Origin: Maridesulfovibrio hydrothermalis AM13 = DSM 14728
GTDB lineage: Bacteria; Desulfobacterota; Desulfovibrionia; Desulfovibrionales; Desulfovibrionaceae
Assembly: GCF_000331025.1 (NCBI RefSeq)
Contig: NC_020055.1
Span: 62,001-126,000 of the forward strand
Reading direction: 5' to 3'
DNA length: 64,000 nucleotides
Shown here one piece after another: positions 1 through 9,017 of this stretch. Below the pieces are notes generated by a model. That model made no database searches. It worked only from the letters and a program-made list of their open reading frames with translations, and was not told the origin of the DNA. Both the position numbers and the translations under genes were made by a program. Every line of letters begins with the position of its first letter. Position 1 is the first letter of the stretch.

Positions 1-762
1 GTACGTCTCAGGAGTGCTCTTGTCGGCGGCATAATTGCCGGAACCATTTGGCAAATGGCCCAGTGGGCTTATATTAACTGGCAAGTGGGGGTCAGCAAAT
101 ATAACGCTATTTACGGTAGCTTTGCGCAGTTACCGTTATTTCTGCTCTGGCTTTATTTCAGCTGGATTATTGTACTTCTGGGTTCCGAGATCAGTTACGC
201 TGTGCAAAATGTTATGCTTTATCGTCAGCAGCGGTTCATGCCTGATGCCGGAGTAGAGGACATGCAGAAATTTTCGCTTCTGGCGTTAAGTCTGATGAGT
301 GTGCGTTTTGAGCGTGCTGAACCTCCCTTTAATATAGAGGAGCTTGCCGGGGAGATTGGTGTTCCGGTCAGTTTTATTTCACCCATGCTGGATAAGTTTG
401 TTGAAAACGGCGTTCTTGTACATGCCGGTGAGGATGATAAGGAAATTTATACCTTTGCACTTTCACCTCAGCATATCTCCATCTTGCGGATCATGAGTAT
501 CCTGTCAGGCAGCGGTAAAGAGGCCAGCGCAGCGGTGGACAGTCCGGGGATGGAATATGTTTCAGGGCTTATGAATGATATTAAAGAGGTCGTCAGGGAC
601 AGTGGAAAGGATATAACTCTTTCTGCCTGCGCCGATGGCCTTGCTGAAGTTATGAGCGTTGCCAGAGCTGAAGAAATGAAAGACTCTGCACCGGGAATGG
701 AAACTGAATCGGGGTTTGAAGGAAATGAGGGAAATGATACTCGTAAAGTCCTTGCAGAATAA
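1..762 (+). CDS. YihY/BrkB family inner membrane protein, C-terminal part (5' end outside window)
   Basis: The reading frame is open from base 1, so the N-terminus lies outside the window; the ATG at 55 is internal. The visible part starts in a membrane segment with the Gly-rich turn GGIIAGTIWQ, then the family-typical pattern of an aromatic-rich loop (YNAIYGSFAQLP) and the last hydrophobic helix ending LLGSEISYAVQN. About 150 residues of soluble tail follow, rich in Glu and Asp and winged-helix-like near residues 75-150, as in longer deltaproteobacterial members once annotated as ribonuclease BN. The molecular function of the family is not settled. It ends in front of a strong inverted repeat shared with the convergent symporter gene. 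Confidence 0.8.
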   Translation, partial: VRLRSALVGGIIAGTIWQMAQWAYINWQVGVSKYNAIYGSFAQLPLFLLWLYFSWIIVLLGSEISYAVQNVMLYRQQRFMPDAGVEDMQKFSLLALSLMSVRFERAEPPFNIEELAGEIGVPVSFISPMLDKFVENGVLVHAGEDDKEIYTFALSPQHISILRIMSILSGSGKEASAAVDSPGMEYVSGLMNDIKEVVRDSGKDITLSACADGLAEVMSVARAEEMKDSAPGMETESGFEGNEGNDTRKVLAE

Positions 763-829
763 TCTGTACTGCTTTTAAATTATTGCGCAAAATCTACGTG
801 CAAAAAAGCATAAAATTTTTGTCAGCAAT

Positions 830-874
830 CTGAGAATGCGGGCGACTTTATAATCAAGTCGCCCGCATTCTCAG
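830..874. terminator. Bidirectional intrinsic terminator between convergent genes
   Basis: Perfect 18-bp inverted repeat, 830-847 against 857-874 (CTGAGAATGCGGGCGACT and its complement), with a 9-nt loop. It lies between the convergent YihY-like and symporter genes. Flanks are A/T-rich on both sides but the U-tract is modest. Confidence 0.75.
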
Positions 875-882
875 GTAAAAAG

Positions 883-2481
883 TCAGATATTAGACCAGCA
901 TAATTTCAGATGTTCTCTTGCCATTTTCGGGGTGACCATAGCAACACCGATCGCAAGTGCAAGGGATACTGGAAGCGCAATTACGTTGGGGTCAACCCAT
1001 TGCAGCAGCCAGACCCATGAACCTTTGGCTGCACCTGATACCAGTGTATCCTGTCCGGTGAGCATTTTACACAGCCCGATTACTTTTGCTTCTTTCGCGT
1101 GTACGAAAAGCAGCCAGAACATGGACGCGCTGAATCCGCCGACAAGGGATACTTTTGCGGCTTTTTTGGTCATTCCTTTCCAGTACAGACCGAGCAGGTA
1201 GATAGGCAGAAAGGATGCCGCGCACAGACCGAAGAAGAATGCGGTGGCTCTGGCAATAATGGACGGGGGCAGAATCCATGCCCATGCGATTGCGGCGAGC
1301 AGGGTGATGGAAACACCGATCTTGGTAATCTTAACAGATTTTTCGCTGGATACTTTAACAAACCTTTCGAAGAAATCCCGTCCAAGTGCCGTTCCACCCA
1401 CGTGGTACTGGGAGGACAGGGTGGACATACCGGCTGCAAGCATTGCCAGCAGGAAAAGTGATGAAAACCATGACGGCATCATCTGTTCAATATACATGGG
1501 GATGATTTTATCCATGTTGCCGCCAGCCACTGCGATGGAAATCTTACCGGCTTCCTTGAAGAATACTGCGTTGGAGAGTGCGCCCACAGTGAAGGCTACT
1601 CCGGTCATGAGCGGAATGAAAAGTCCACCGTAAAGAACTGCGCGGTTTAGCTCGCGGTCAGAAGGAACGGTCATAAAACGAACAGCAAGCTGGGGCTGTG
1701 CCAGAACACCTATACCTACGCCGTAGACGATGGTGGTATAGATTACCAGCCATAGAGGTGTGCCGAATCTGGCTCCCTGTGTCCAGCCGATCATACCTCC
1801 TTTTTGCAGCTTGGCAGGCATGAGGTTGACCATATCGGTCAGGGCCTGATGAGCTTCGGTTACTCCGCCGAGCATAATATACGTTGAAACTATAAGGATA
1901 AGCATCATCACCGCCATGATCAATCCTTGAAAAGCGTCAGTGTACATTACAGCTTTCATTCCGCCTGAAACAACGTAAACAGCCAGAATCACGCTGATGA
2001 CAATAAGAGCTGCGCCATAAGGAATACCAAAGGAAATTTCCATCATGCGAGAAATACCGATCAGTACTGCCGCCGCATAAACAGGGATGAAAAGAAATAT
2101 GATGCCACCGGAAAAGCCTTGAATGAAGCGTGAATCATAACGCCTTCCCAACAGTTCCGGAAAGGTGTGACTGCCAAGTGCCAGCCCCATGCGTCTGGTG
2201 CGTTTGCCGAAAAAAACCATCGCAATAAATACACCGACCACAATTGTGGCAAGGGTGAGCCAGAGCAGCGGAAAACCAAAAAGTCCCGCTGCGCCGCCGA
2301 AGCCGATGATGGCAGAAGTTGAGACAAAAGTTGCACCGTAAGACATTGCCATGACGAATGGATTCATCTGGCGTCCGGCAAGCATGTAGTCAGTAGATTG
2401 TTTGCTGGATTTCCAGCCCTTGAAGCCGAGAAAAAGAATTACAGCAAGATAAATAGAGGTGATAGCAATTTTCGTAATCAT
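883..2481 (-). CDS. Sodium:solute symporter (SSS family), possibly an aromatic amino acid transporter
   Basis: A 532-residue polytopic protein of the SSS/PutP/PanF superfamily with about 13 predicted helices. It has the N-terminal stretch with DYMLAGRQMNPFVMAMSYGA and the ATFVSTSAIIGFGG sodium-site region, and the family hallmark GGMKAVMYTDAFQG near residue 175. The start overlaps the stop of the preceding small gene (TAATG), with AGGAAG as ribosome-binding site, so the two are translationally coupled. Sequence alone does not give the substrate. The upstream leader peptide with six consecutive Phe codons suggests control by charged tRNA-Phe and hence aromatic amino acid (or its 2-oxoacid) transport; this is inference. 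Pantothenate, proline or a monocarboxylate remain alternatives. Confidence 0.9.
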   Translation of the reverse strand: MITKIAITSIYLAVILFLGFKGWKSSKQSTDYMLAGRQMNPFVMAMSYGATFVSTSAIIGFGGAAGLFGFPLLWLTLATIVVGVFIAMVFFGKRTRRMGLALGSHTFPELLGRRYDSRFIQGFSGGIIFLFIPVYAAAVLIGISRMMEISFGIPYGAALIVISVILAVYVVSGGMKAVMYTDAFQGLIMAVMMLILIVSTYIMLGGVTEAHQALTDMVNLMPAKLQKGGMIGWTQGARFGTPLWLVIYTTIVYGVGIGVLAQPQLAVRFMTVPSDRELNRAVLYGGLFIPLMTGVAFTVGALSNAVFFKEAGKISIAVAGGNMDKIIPMYIEQMMPSWFSSLFLLAMLAAGMSTLSSQYHVGGTALGRDFFERFVKVSSEKSVKITKIGVSITLLAAIAWAWILPPSIIARATAFFFGLCAASFLPIYLLGLYWKGMTKKAAKVSLVGGFSASMFWLLFVHAKEAKVIGLCKMLTGQDTLVSGAAKGSWVWLLQWVDPNVIALPVSLALAIGVAMVTPKMAREHLKLCWSNI

Positions 2482-2645
2482 TACTTCCTGCCTTTGTCTT
2501 TGCCTACTTCGAGATTTAAAGCAGTAGCATCAGGTTTGCCTTTAGTGTTCCAGTTCAAAAGTCCATAAGCGACGCAACCGAGTGAAGCGAGCAGGCACAG
2601 CCAGAATACTGCCGCGATTTCCACACTTCCTAGTCCTAACATCAT
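2481..2645 (-). CDS. Small single-span partner protein of the symporter (54 aa)
   Basis: A 54-residue protein beginning MMLGLGSVEIAAVFWLC, with one hydrophobic helix (about residues 8-30) and a Lys/Gly-rich tail. It has a good ribosome-binding site (GGAGG, 6-7 nt upstream of tandem ATGs at 2645/2642), and its stop overlaps the symporter start by one base. Very small membrane proteins directly upstream of SSS symporters are common (YjcH with ActP, YhdT with PanF), and they are annotated elsewhere as symporter small accessory proteins. I infer that it stabilises or assists the symporter. No catalytic motif is present. Confidence 0.75.
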   Translation of the reverse strand: MMLGLGSVEIAAVFWLCLLASLGCVAYGLLNWNTKGKPDATALNLEVGKDKGRK

Positions 2646-2742
2646 CTGAAGCCTCCAGAATGTTAATTTTGTAAAAATACGTACTTAGTAAAAAAGAATG
2701 AGAATTTCAGGCAGAAGGCTGTTTGCAGAAAACCCGGGCGGT

Positions 2743-2776
2743 AAAAAAAAGGCCGCGGGCTTAGTGCCTGCGGCCT
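2743..2776 (-). terminator. Intrinsic terminator (attenuator) in the symporter leader
   Basis: On the minus strand AGGCCGCAGGC (2776-2766), loop ACTAA, GCCCGCGGCCT (2760-2750), one G-U pair, followed directly by seven more T. It sits about 100 nt before the small symporter partner gene and 24 nt after the stop of a short Phe-rich reading frame, the expected position of an attenuator rather than an end-of-gene terminator. Confidence 0.85.
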
Positions 2777-2799
2777 GTGGAAATTCTTTCAACTTTCGC

Positions 2800-2880
2800 T
2801 TACGCGAGTGAACACCACCAGACCACAGGGCTGGTAAAGTTAAAAAAGAAAAAGAAAAAATAAGTTTTTCTGGTGTTCAT
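2800..2880 (-). CDS. Phe-rich leader peptide (26 aa) controlling the symporter operon
   Basis: Minus-strand frame starting at ATG 2880-2878 and ending at TAA 2802-2800. It begins MNTRKTY, has six consecutive Phe codons (2859-2842, mixed TTT and TTC), then Asn-Phe, and later two adjacent Trp codons. Seven of 26 codons are Phe. Composition and position in front of a terminator match amino-acid leader peptides such as E. coli PheL and the pheST leader. The segment CCTGTGG (2829-2823) inside it is complementary to CCACAGG (2780-2774), which overlaps the terminator's 5' arm, giving an antiterminator. There is no clear Shine-Dalgarno; the predicted transcript start is only about 2 nt upstream of the ATG. 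Confidence 0.7.
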   Translation of the reverse strand: MNTRKTYFFFFFFNFTSPVVWWCSLA

Positions 2881-2888
2881 GAAGATAT

Positions 2889-2917
2889 TATCTATAGGAG
2901 TATTTACTCACTGTCAA
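2889..2917 (-). promoter_or_regulatory. Sigma-70 type promoter of the Phe leader / symporter operon
   Basis: Minus-strand TTGACA (2917-2912), 17-bp spacer, TAGATA (2894-2889). The predicted start near 2882-2883 would place the leader ATG (2880) almost at the mRNA 5' end. Confidence 0.65.
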
Positions 2918-4610
<1,693 letters not shown>

Positions 4611-4656
4611 AAAAGTATATTGAATAAAGTCTACCAAGACTGGAGTGCAACTTCTA

Positions 4657-4692
4657 AAGGCGGATCGCGATTTTTCGCTATCCGCCTTTTTT
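4657..4692 (+). terminator. Intrinsic terminator after gdhA
   Basis: Stem AAAGGCGGAT (4657-4666) with ATCCGCCTTT (4680-4689), internal partial pairing, followed by a run of T. Confidence 0.8.
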
Positions 4693-4762
4693 CAGATGCG
4701 CTATATATGCTTTTCCTCCGGCTTTCGTAGAATTGCCGGAGGCATAAAAAAGCGGGGGAGTT

Positions 4763-7750
4763 ATGGACGATAAGATGACTTTTTTGGGTGGGCAGACCAA
4801 TAAGTTCAACCTTTACCATGAGCTGATGCAGATTAAGGTGCGGGATATTCTGCTTATATCCAGTCCTTATGATGCGTGGGTTATGGAAGAGGACAGTCGT
4901 ATTTCAGAACGCATTGTCAGTGAATATCGCGGTTTGAATTTGAGTAGTCCTCCCCGTTTGACCTGGGTTTCTAATATTGAAGAGGCCCTTGAGCTGCTTG
5001 ATGTGCGTTTTTTTGATTTGGTTATTTTGATGCCGCATTTGACCAATATGAAATGCTGCAGCATGGGAAAAAAAATTAAGGAAAAGATTCCGGGAATTCC
5101 GGTTGTTATGCTGGCGCATAAGCAGGTTATGGCCTCTGATGAGGATTTGTGCGAGGGAACCGACCGGCAATTTGTATGGTCCGGAGATGCCGAACTGCTG
5201 GTGGCGATGGTTAAGAATCTGGAAGATCTTCTGAATGTTGAACATGACACTAAGGAAGTCGGCATCAGAGTTATTATCGTTGTTGAGGATTCTCCGCGAT
5301 ATCTGGCTTCATTCCTGCCGATTTTATATAAAGAACTGGTGCGGCAGACTCAGGCTCTTCTGGAAGAAGGGCTGAATTCTGAGCACAGGCTGCTTACTAT
5401 GAGGGCGCGTCCGAAAATTCTGACCGCCCGTACCTATGAGCAGGCCATTGATCTATTTGAAAAATATGAACCTTATATTCTGGGCGTTATTTCTGATGTG
5501 CGTTTTCCCCGTAATGGAAAACTGGATGGTAACTCAGGTATTGATCTGCTCAGGGAGATAAAAGCCCATCGTGATGATATTCCGCTTCTTCTTGCCAGTA
5601 ACGAGCCTGAAAATAAGGAGCGCGCTGCAACTGTTCCCGCATATTTTGTAGATAAAAATTCGCCGGAACTCATGACCATTGTGCGGAAGTTTGTGACTGA
5701 ACATCTTGGCTTCGGTGATTTTATTGTCAGAGATATTGATGGAAATGAAGTTAAACGGGCCGCCAGTTTATATTCACTGGAGCGGATTCTGCGTAATATC
5801 CCTGAAGATGTTTTTGTAACTCACTGTCAGCGTAATGATTTTTCCCGCTGGTTTTACGCCCGTACTGAAATTACCTTAGCCAATAAGATAAGACCCCTCA
5901 AGGGAGGTGATTTTCCGGACTGGGAATCGCATCGGCAGCATTTGCTGGGACTCATTAGAGAGAGAAGGATGCAGCGTCAGCAGGGGGTTATTGTTTCATT
6001 TAACCCTAAGGATTTTGATCCTGATACGGATTTTCTTAAAATAGGATCAGGATCACTTGGTGGAAAGGCCAGAGGGGTGGCGTTTATCTGTTCCATGCTG
6101 AACCGCAATCCGTGGCTGCATGAAAAATATAAAGATATGGTCATTGCTGCGCCGCGTACTTTGACCATCGCTACTTCCGGTTTTGATGACTTTATGGAAA
6201 TGAATGATCTTTCATATCTTGCAACGGCAGATATAGACGATGAAAAAGTTGCCGAAATTTTCAACGATGCTTTTTTCCCGGGGTGGATTGAAGCTCAGCT
6301 GTGGGCTTATTTGCAGGAAGTCAAATTTCCGCTCTCGGTAAGGTCGTCCAGCCTTCTTGAGGATGCGCAATATCAGGCGTATGCCGGACTTTATAGCACC
6401 TACATGATTCCTAATGATCATCCGGATCTTGAACGGAGGCTTCAACAGCTGGTTGCTGCAATTAAACTGGTCTGGGCTTCTACATACTACAAAGCACCCA
6501 AATCTTTTTCACAGCGTGTAAACCAGCGTACTGATGAAGAAAAAATGGCGGTAATTATTCAGGAAGTCGTGGGACAGCGTTACGGGAATCATTATTTTCC
6601 GGCCATTTCCGGCGTGGGGCAGTCGTATAATTATTATCCGTTTGGAAAAATGAAGCCTGAACACGGGGTGGCAACGATTGCTCTCGGCATTGGTAAATCT
6701 GTTGTTGACGGGGAGCAGTGCATTCGTTTTTCACCTCGTTACCCCAAAATCCTGCCTCAGTGCCCTACACTTAGTGATTCTCTTAAAAATGCCCAAACAA
6801 CATTTTACGGTTTGCATATGCTTGATGGCGAAATTAATGACATTCACGAGGATGCAAATCTTGAGAAGCTGAATATTGCTGACTTTGAAAATTCAGGTCC
6901 GGTGCGCATGCTCGCGTCCACCTTTGTTCCAGAGGAGGGTAGAATCAGGGATACTGCCCATATTCCCGGTCCTAAAGTAATACTTTTTGCTCCAGTTCTT
7001 AAACATAAGCTGATTCCGTTATCGGCAGTGCTGACTGATGTACTCAAACTGGCTGAAAAAGGGATGGGCGGCCCTGTTGAAATGGAGTTTGCAATCAATC
7101 TTTTTGAGGATGGGCGCAAGCCTGAATTCAACCTGTTGCAGCTTCGGCCGATGAGTGCCCGTGCCGATCTTAACCAGATAAGTATCAGTGACAGTGACGT
7201 AAAGAATGCCGTCTGTGTTTCCAGTCATGCTCTCGGCAATGCTGAGAAGAATGATATTGTAGATATACTTATCGTGCGTCCCGATTGTTTTGATGTGTCA
7301 AAGACCAGACAGATTGCTATGGAGATTTCAAAGATAAACGGACAGCTCATAAAACAGAAACGCAAATATATTCTGGCTGGTCCGGGACGCTGGGGGTCCG
7401 CTGACCACTGGCTGGGTATTCCTGTTGAGTGGCCGGATATTTCAGGGGTTTCGGCAATAATTGAGACTTCAACTGAATCTCTCAAAGTAGAGCCTTCGCA
7501 GGGGTCGCATTTTTTTCATAACATTACGACACTGGGAATTAATTATCTGATGGTACTTGATAAACCGGGAAATGTTATGAACTGGGATTGGTTTACTGCG
7601 CAGCCGCTTGTTGAAGAAGGTGAGTATGTAAGTCATTTACGTCTCCCTGTTCCAGTTATTCTCAAGGTGGATGGACGCAGTTCGCAGGGGGTTATTCTGC
7701 CTGCAAAAGGAAGTGATGATTACTGCTTGCTTCGTGAATGTGTTTATTAG
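4763..7750 (+). CDS. Receiver-domain / PEP synthase-like ATP-grasp fusion protein
   Basis: 995 residues. The N-terminus (about 10-140) folds like a response-regulator receiver, but the phosphoacceptor position (FDLVILMPHL) has no Asp. A second receiver (about 167-320) keeps the acidic pair (VEDSP), an Asp in ISDVRFPRNG near residue 243 and a Lys in FVDKNSP near 296, so it could be phosphorylated. Residues about 425-800 are a PPDK_N/PEP-pyruvate-binding ATP-grasp domain (IGSGSLGGKARGVAF; QLRPMSAR). The C-terminal part (PGRWGSADHW near 873) is unfamiliar. The phosphohistidine swivelling domain and the PEP/pyruvate barrel of real PEP synthases are missing, so it is unlikely to make PEP. A kinase or transferase role in signalling is inference. 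It starts at an ATG after GGGGGAG. Confidence 0.8.
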   Translation: MDDKMTFLGGQTNKFNLYHELMQIKVRDILLISSPYDAWVMEEDSRISERIVSEYRGLNLSSPPRLTWVSNIEEALELLDVRFFDLVILMPHLTNMKCCSMGKKIKEKIPGIPVVMLAHKQVMASDEDLCEGTDRQFVWSGDAELLVAMVKNLEDLLNVEHDTKEVGIRVIIVVEDSPRYLASFLPILYKELVRQTQALLEEGLNSEHRLLTMRARPKILTARTYEQAIDLFEKYEPYILGVISDVRFPRNGKLDGNSGIDLLREIKAHRDDIPLLLASNEPENKERAATVPAYFVDKNSPELMTIVRKFVTEHLGFGDFIVRDIDGNEVKRAASLYSLERILRNIPEDVFVTHCQRNDFSRWFYARTEITLANKIRPLKGGDFPDWESHRQHLLGLIRERRMQRQQGVIVSFNPKDFDPDTDFLKIGSGSLGGKARGVAFICSMLNRNPWLHEKYKDMVIAAPRTLTIATSGFDDFMEMNDLSYLATADIDDEKVAEIFNDAFFPGWIEAQLWAYLQEVKFPLSVRSSSLLEDAQYQAYAGLYSTYMIPNDHPDLERRLQQLVAAIKLVWASTYYKAPKSFSQRVNQRTDEEKMAVIIQEVVGQRYGNHYFPAISGVGQSYNYYPFGKMKPEHGVATIALGIGKSVVDGEQCIRFSPRYPKILPQCPTLSDSLKNAQTTFYGLHMLDGEINDIHEDANLEKLNIADFENSGPVRMLASTFVPEEGRIRDTAHIPGPKVILFAPVLKHKLIPLSAVLTDVLKLAEKGMGGPVEMEFAINLFEDGRKPEFNLLQLRPMSARADLNQISISDSDVKNAVCVSSHALGNAEKNDIVDILIVRPDCFDVSKTRQIAMEISKINGQLIKQKRKYILAGPGRWGSADHWLGIPVEWPDISGVSAIIETSTESLKVEPSQGSHFFHNITTLGINYLMVLDKPGNVMNWDWFTAQPLVEEGEYVSHLRLPVPVILKVDGRSSQGVILPAKGSDDYCLLRECVY

Positions 7751-7947
7751 GTATAAGGGTATGTATTGTATTAGTTTTCTGTTGCAATAAAGTACGCATT
7801 CATATTTATGTTTTGTTTTGCAAATCTGTTTGTTAACATTTCCTTCAAGGTACGCAGGCGAGGGGGAGGGAGCTGCTAATTGCAGACTCTTTTAGTTTTA
7901 TTCTTTTAATTTGGTAAAGATAAAATTGCATAACATGCAGGTATGGC

Positions 7948-8349
7948 ATGAAAAAAATAGATGAAATTCCGGATACCGACCCTGATAATTTATCAATTGC
8001 TGATTCTTTAAGTTTCGATTTTACCGAAGAAGAGATAGAAGGATATAAGGTTCTTTGTCCCAGGGGCAGTGTGAATAATGCTACGGTCAAGTTTATGAAG
8101 AATCGTCTTTATGATTTGAGTTGCGAAAATGGGTGCAAGCTTATTATGTCCATGAAGGAGGTTGACTCCATTGACAGTGTCGGTCTGGGAACCCTTATTT
8201 CCGCCCATAAAAAGTGTAATGATTGTGGTGGCAAGATTGTTTTTAGCGACTTAAATCCTATGATTTTAAGAAATATGAAAATGCTTTGCATGGATCGTTA
8301 TCTCAACATGACTCAGGACATACAGTCTGCGCAGGAGTTGTTTGACTGA
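7948..8349 (+). CDS. STAS-domain protein (anti-sigma antagonist type), first of a pair
   Basis: 133 residues: about 30 variable residues, then a STAS domain similar to SpoIIAA/RsbV. The phosphorylatable-Ser region reads VDSIDSVGLGTLISAHK (about residues 71-87), with Ser preceding the conserved VGLG. The family binds anti-sigma kinases and is switched by Ser phosphorylation; no partner kinase is in the window. It is followed by an intrinsic terminator and a paralogous STAS gene. The preceding gene is the receiver/ATP-grasp protein, 197 bp upstream, a possible functional neighbour. Confidence 0.85.
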   Translation: MKKIDEIPDTDPDNLSIADSLSFDFTEEEIEGYKVLCPRGSVNNATVKFMKNRLYDLSCENGCKLIMSMKEVDSIDSVGLGTLISAHKKCNDCGGKIVFSDLNPMILRNMKMLCMDRYLNMTQDIQSAQELFD

Positions 8350-8377
8350 TAATTTTTCTGGAGATGAACGGTGCAGC

Positions 8378-8409
8378 CGGATCTGAATATATTCAGGTCC
8401 GTTTTTTTT
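8378..8409 (+). terminator. Intrinsic terminator between the two STAS genes
   Basis: CGGATCTGA / TCAGGTCCG hairpin (8378-8401, one G-U pair) followed by eight T. Confidence 0.8.
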
Positions 8410-8456
8410 ATGCCTGCTTGGATTGATTGTGGTATATAAAATGCAAGTACTTCTAT

Positions 8457-8930
8457 ATGACTAACATTAATGAAAGCACAACTCATATTGGTCAAGGGCT
8501 TACTCCTCAGGATTTAAGGGGAAATTCTGAAGAACAAGATTTTGACGTTGATCAGATCCTTGATTCTGCGTTGAACCATGTTGTTGATTCCAGCTTTGAT
8601 CTTATCCATAAGCAAAGAGGGGAGTTTACTATTTTTGCGCCTAAGGGAAGAGTCAACAATGCAACCATCAAGCATCTTAAGGGCCGACTGTATCAGGCTG
8701 CTGATGAACCTGGCTGTAAGATTATTTTAAACCTTAGATATGTAGACTCTATCGACAGTGTCGGGCTGGGGGTACTTATCACAGCTCATAAGAATGCGGT
8801 TGCCAGAGGCGGTATGGTCGTATTTACCGACATGAATGATAGAATATTCAAGACCATGAAGATGTTGTATATGGATCGTTTTTTAAATATGGAATCTACT
8901 ATGAAAAGGGCTATAGAGCTGATGAGTTGA
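8457..8930 (+). CDS. STAS-domain protein, second of a tandem pair
   Basis: 157 residues from the ATG at 8457; a TTG at 8427 in frame is less likely and neither has a clear ribosome-binding site. An N-terminal variable region of about 50 residues is followed by a STAS domain with VDSIDSVGLGVLITAHK (about 96-112), almost identical to the preceding gene in this motif and in the NMKMLCMDRYLNM / TMKMLYMDRFLNM helix. The two clearly arose by duplication. Each has its own terminator, so they can be expressed separately. Confidence 0.85.
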   Translation: MTNINESTTHIGQGLTPQDLRGNSEEQDFDVDQILDSALNHVVDSSFDLIHKQRGEFTIFAPKGRVNNATIKHLKGRLYQAADEPGCKIILNLRYVDSIDSVGLGVLITAHKNAVARGGMVVFTDMNDRIFKTMKMLYMDRFLNMESTMKRAIELMS

Positions 8931-8957
8931 AAATAAAGTAATAAATACAAATAAGTT

Positions 8958-8995
8958 AACCCCGTGCTGAAATTATTCAGCACGGGGTTCTTTTA
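8958..8995. terminator. Bidirectional terminator between STAS gene and RND pump
   Basis: Perfect stem AACCCCGTGCTGA (8958-8970) with 8977-8989, then CTTTT on the plus side; lies between convergent genes. Confidence 0.8.
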
Positions 8996-9017
8996 AATGC
9001 TCAGCACGCCAGAAAAA

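Noticed and set aside
4763-7750. Genuine phosphoenolpyruvate synthase
   Set aside because: The ATP-grasp domain is present, but the phosphohistidine and PEP/pyruvate-binding domains are missing.
7911-7935. Sigma-54 promoter TGG...TTGC before the first STAS gene
   Set aside because: Spacing between the GG and GC elements is 15 rather than about 12 bp between first bases.
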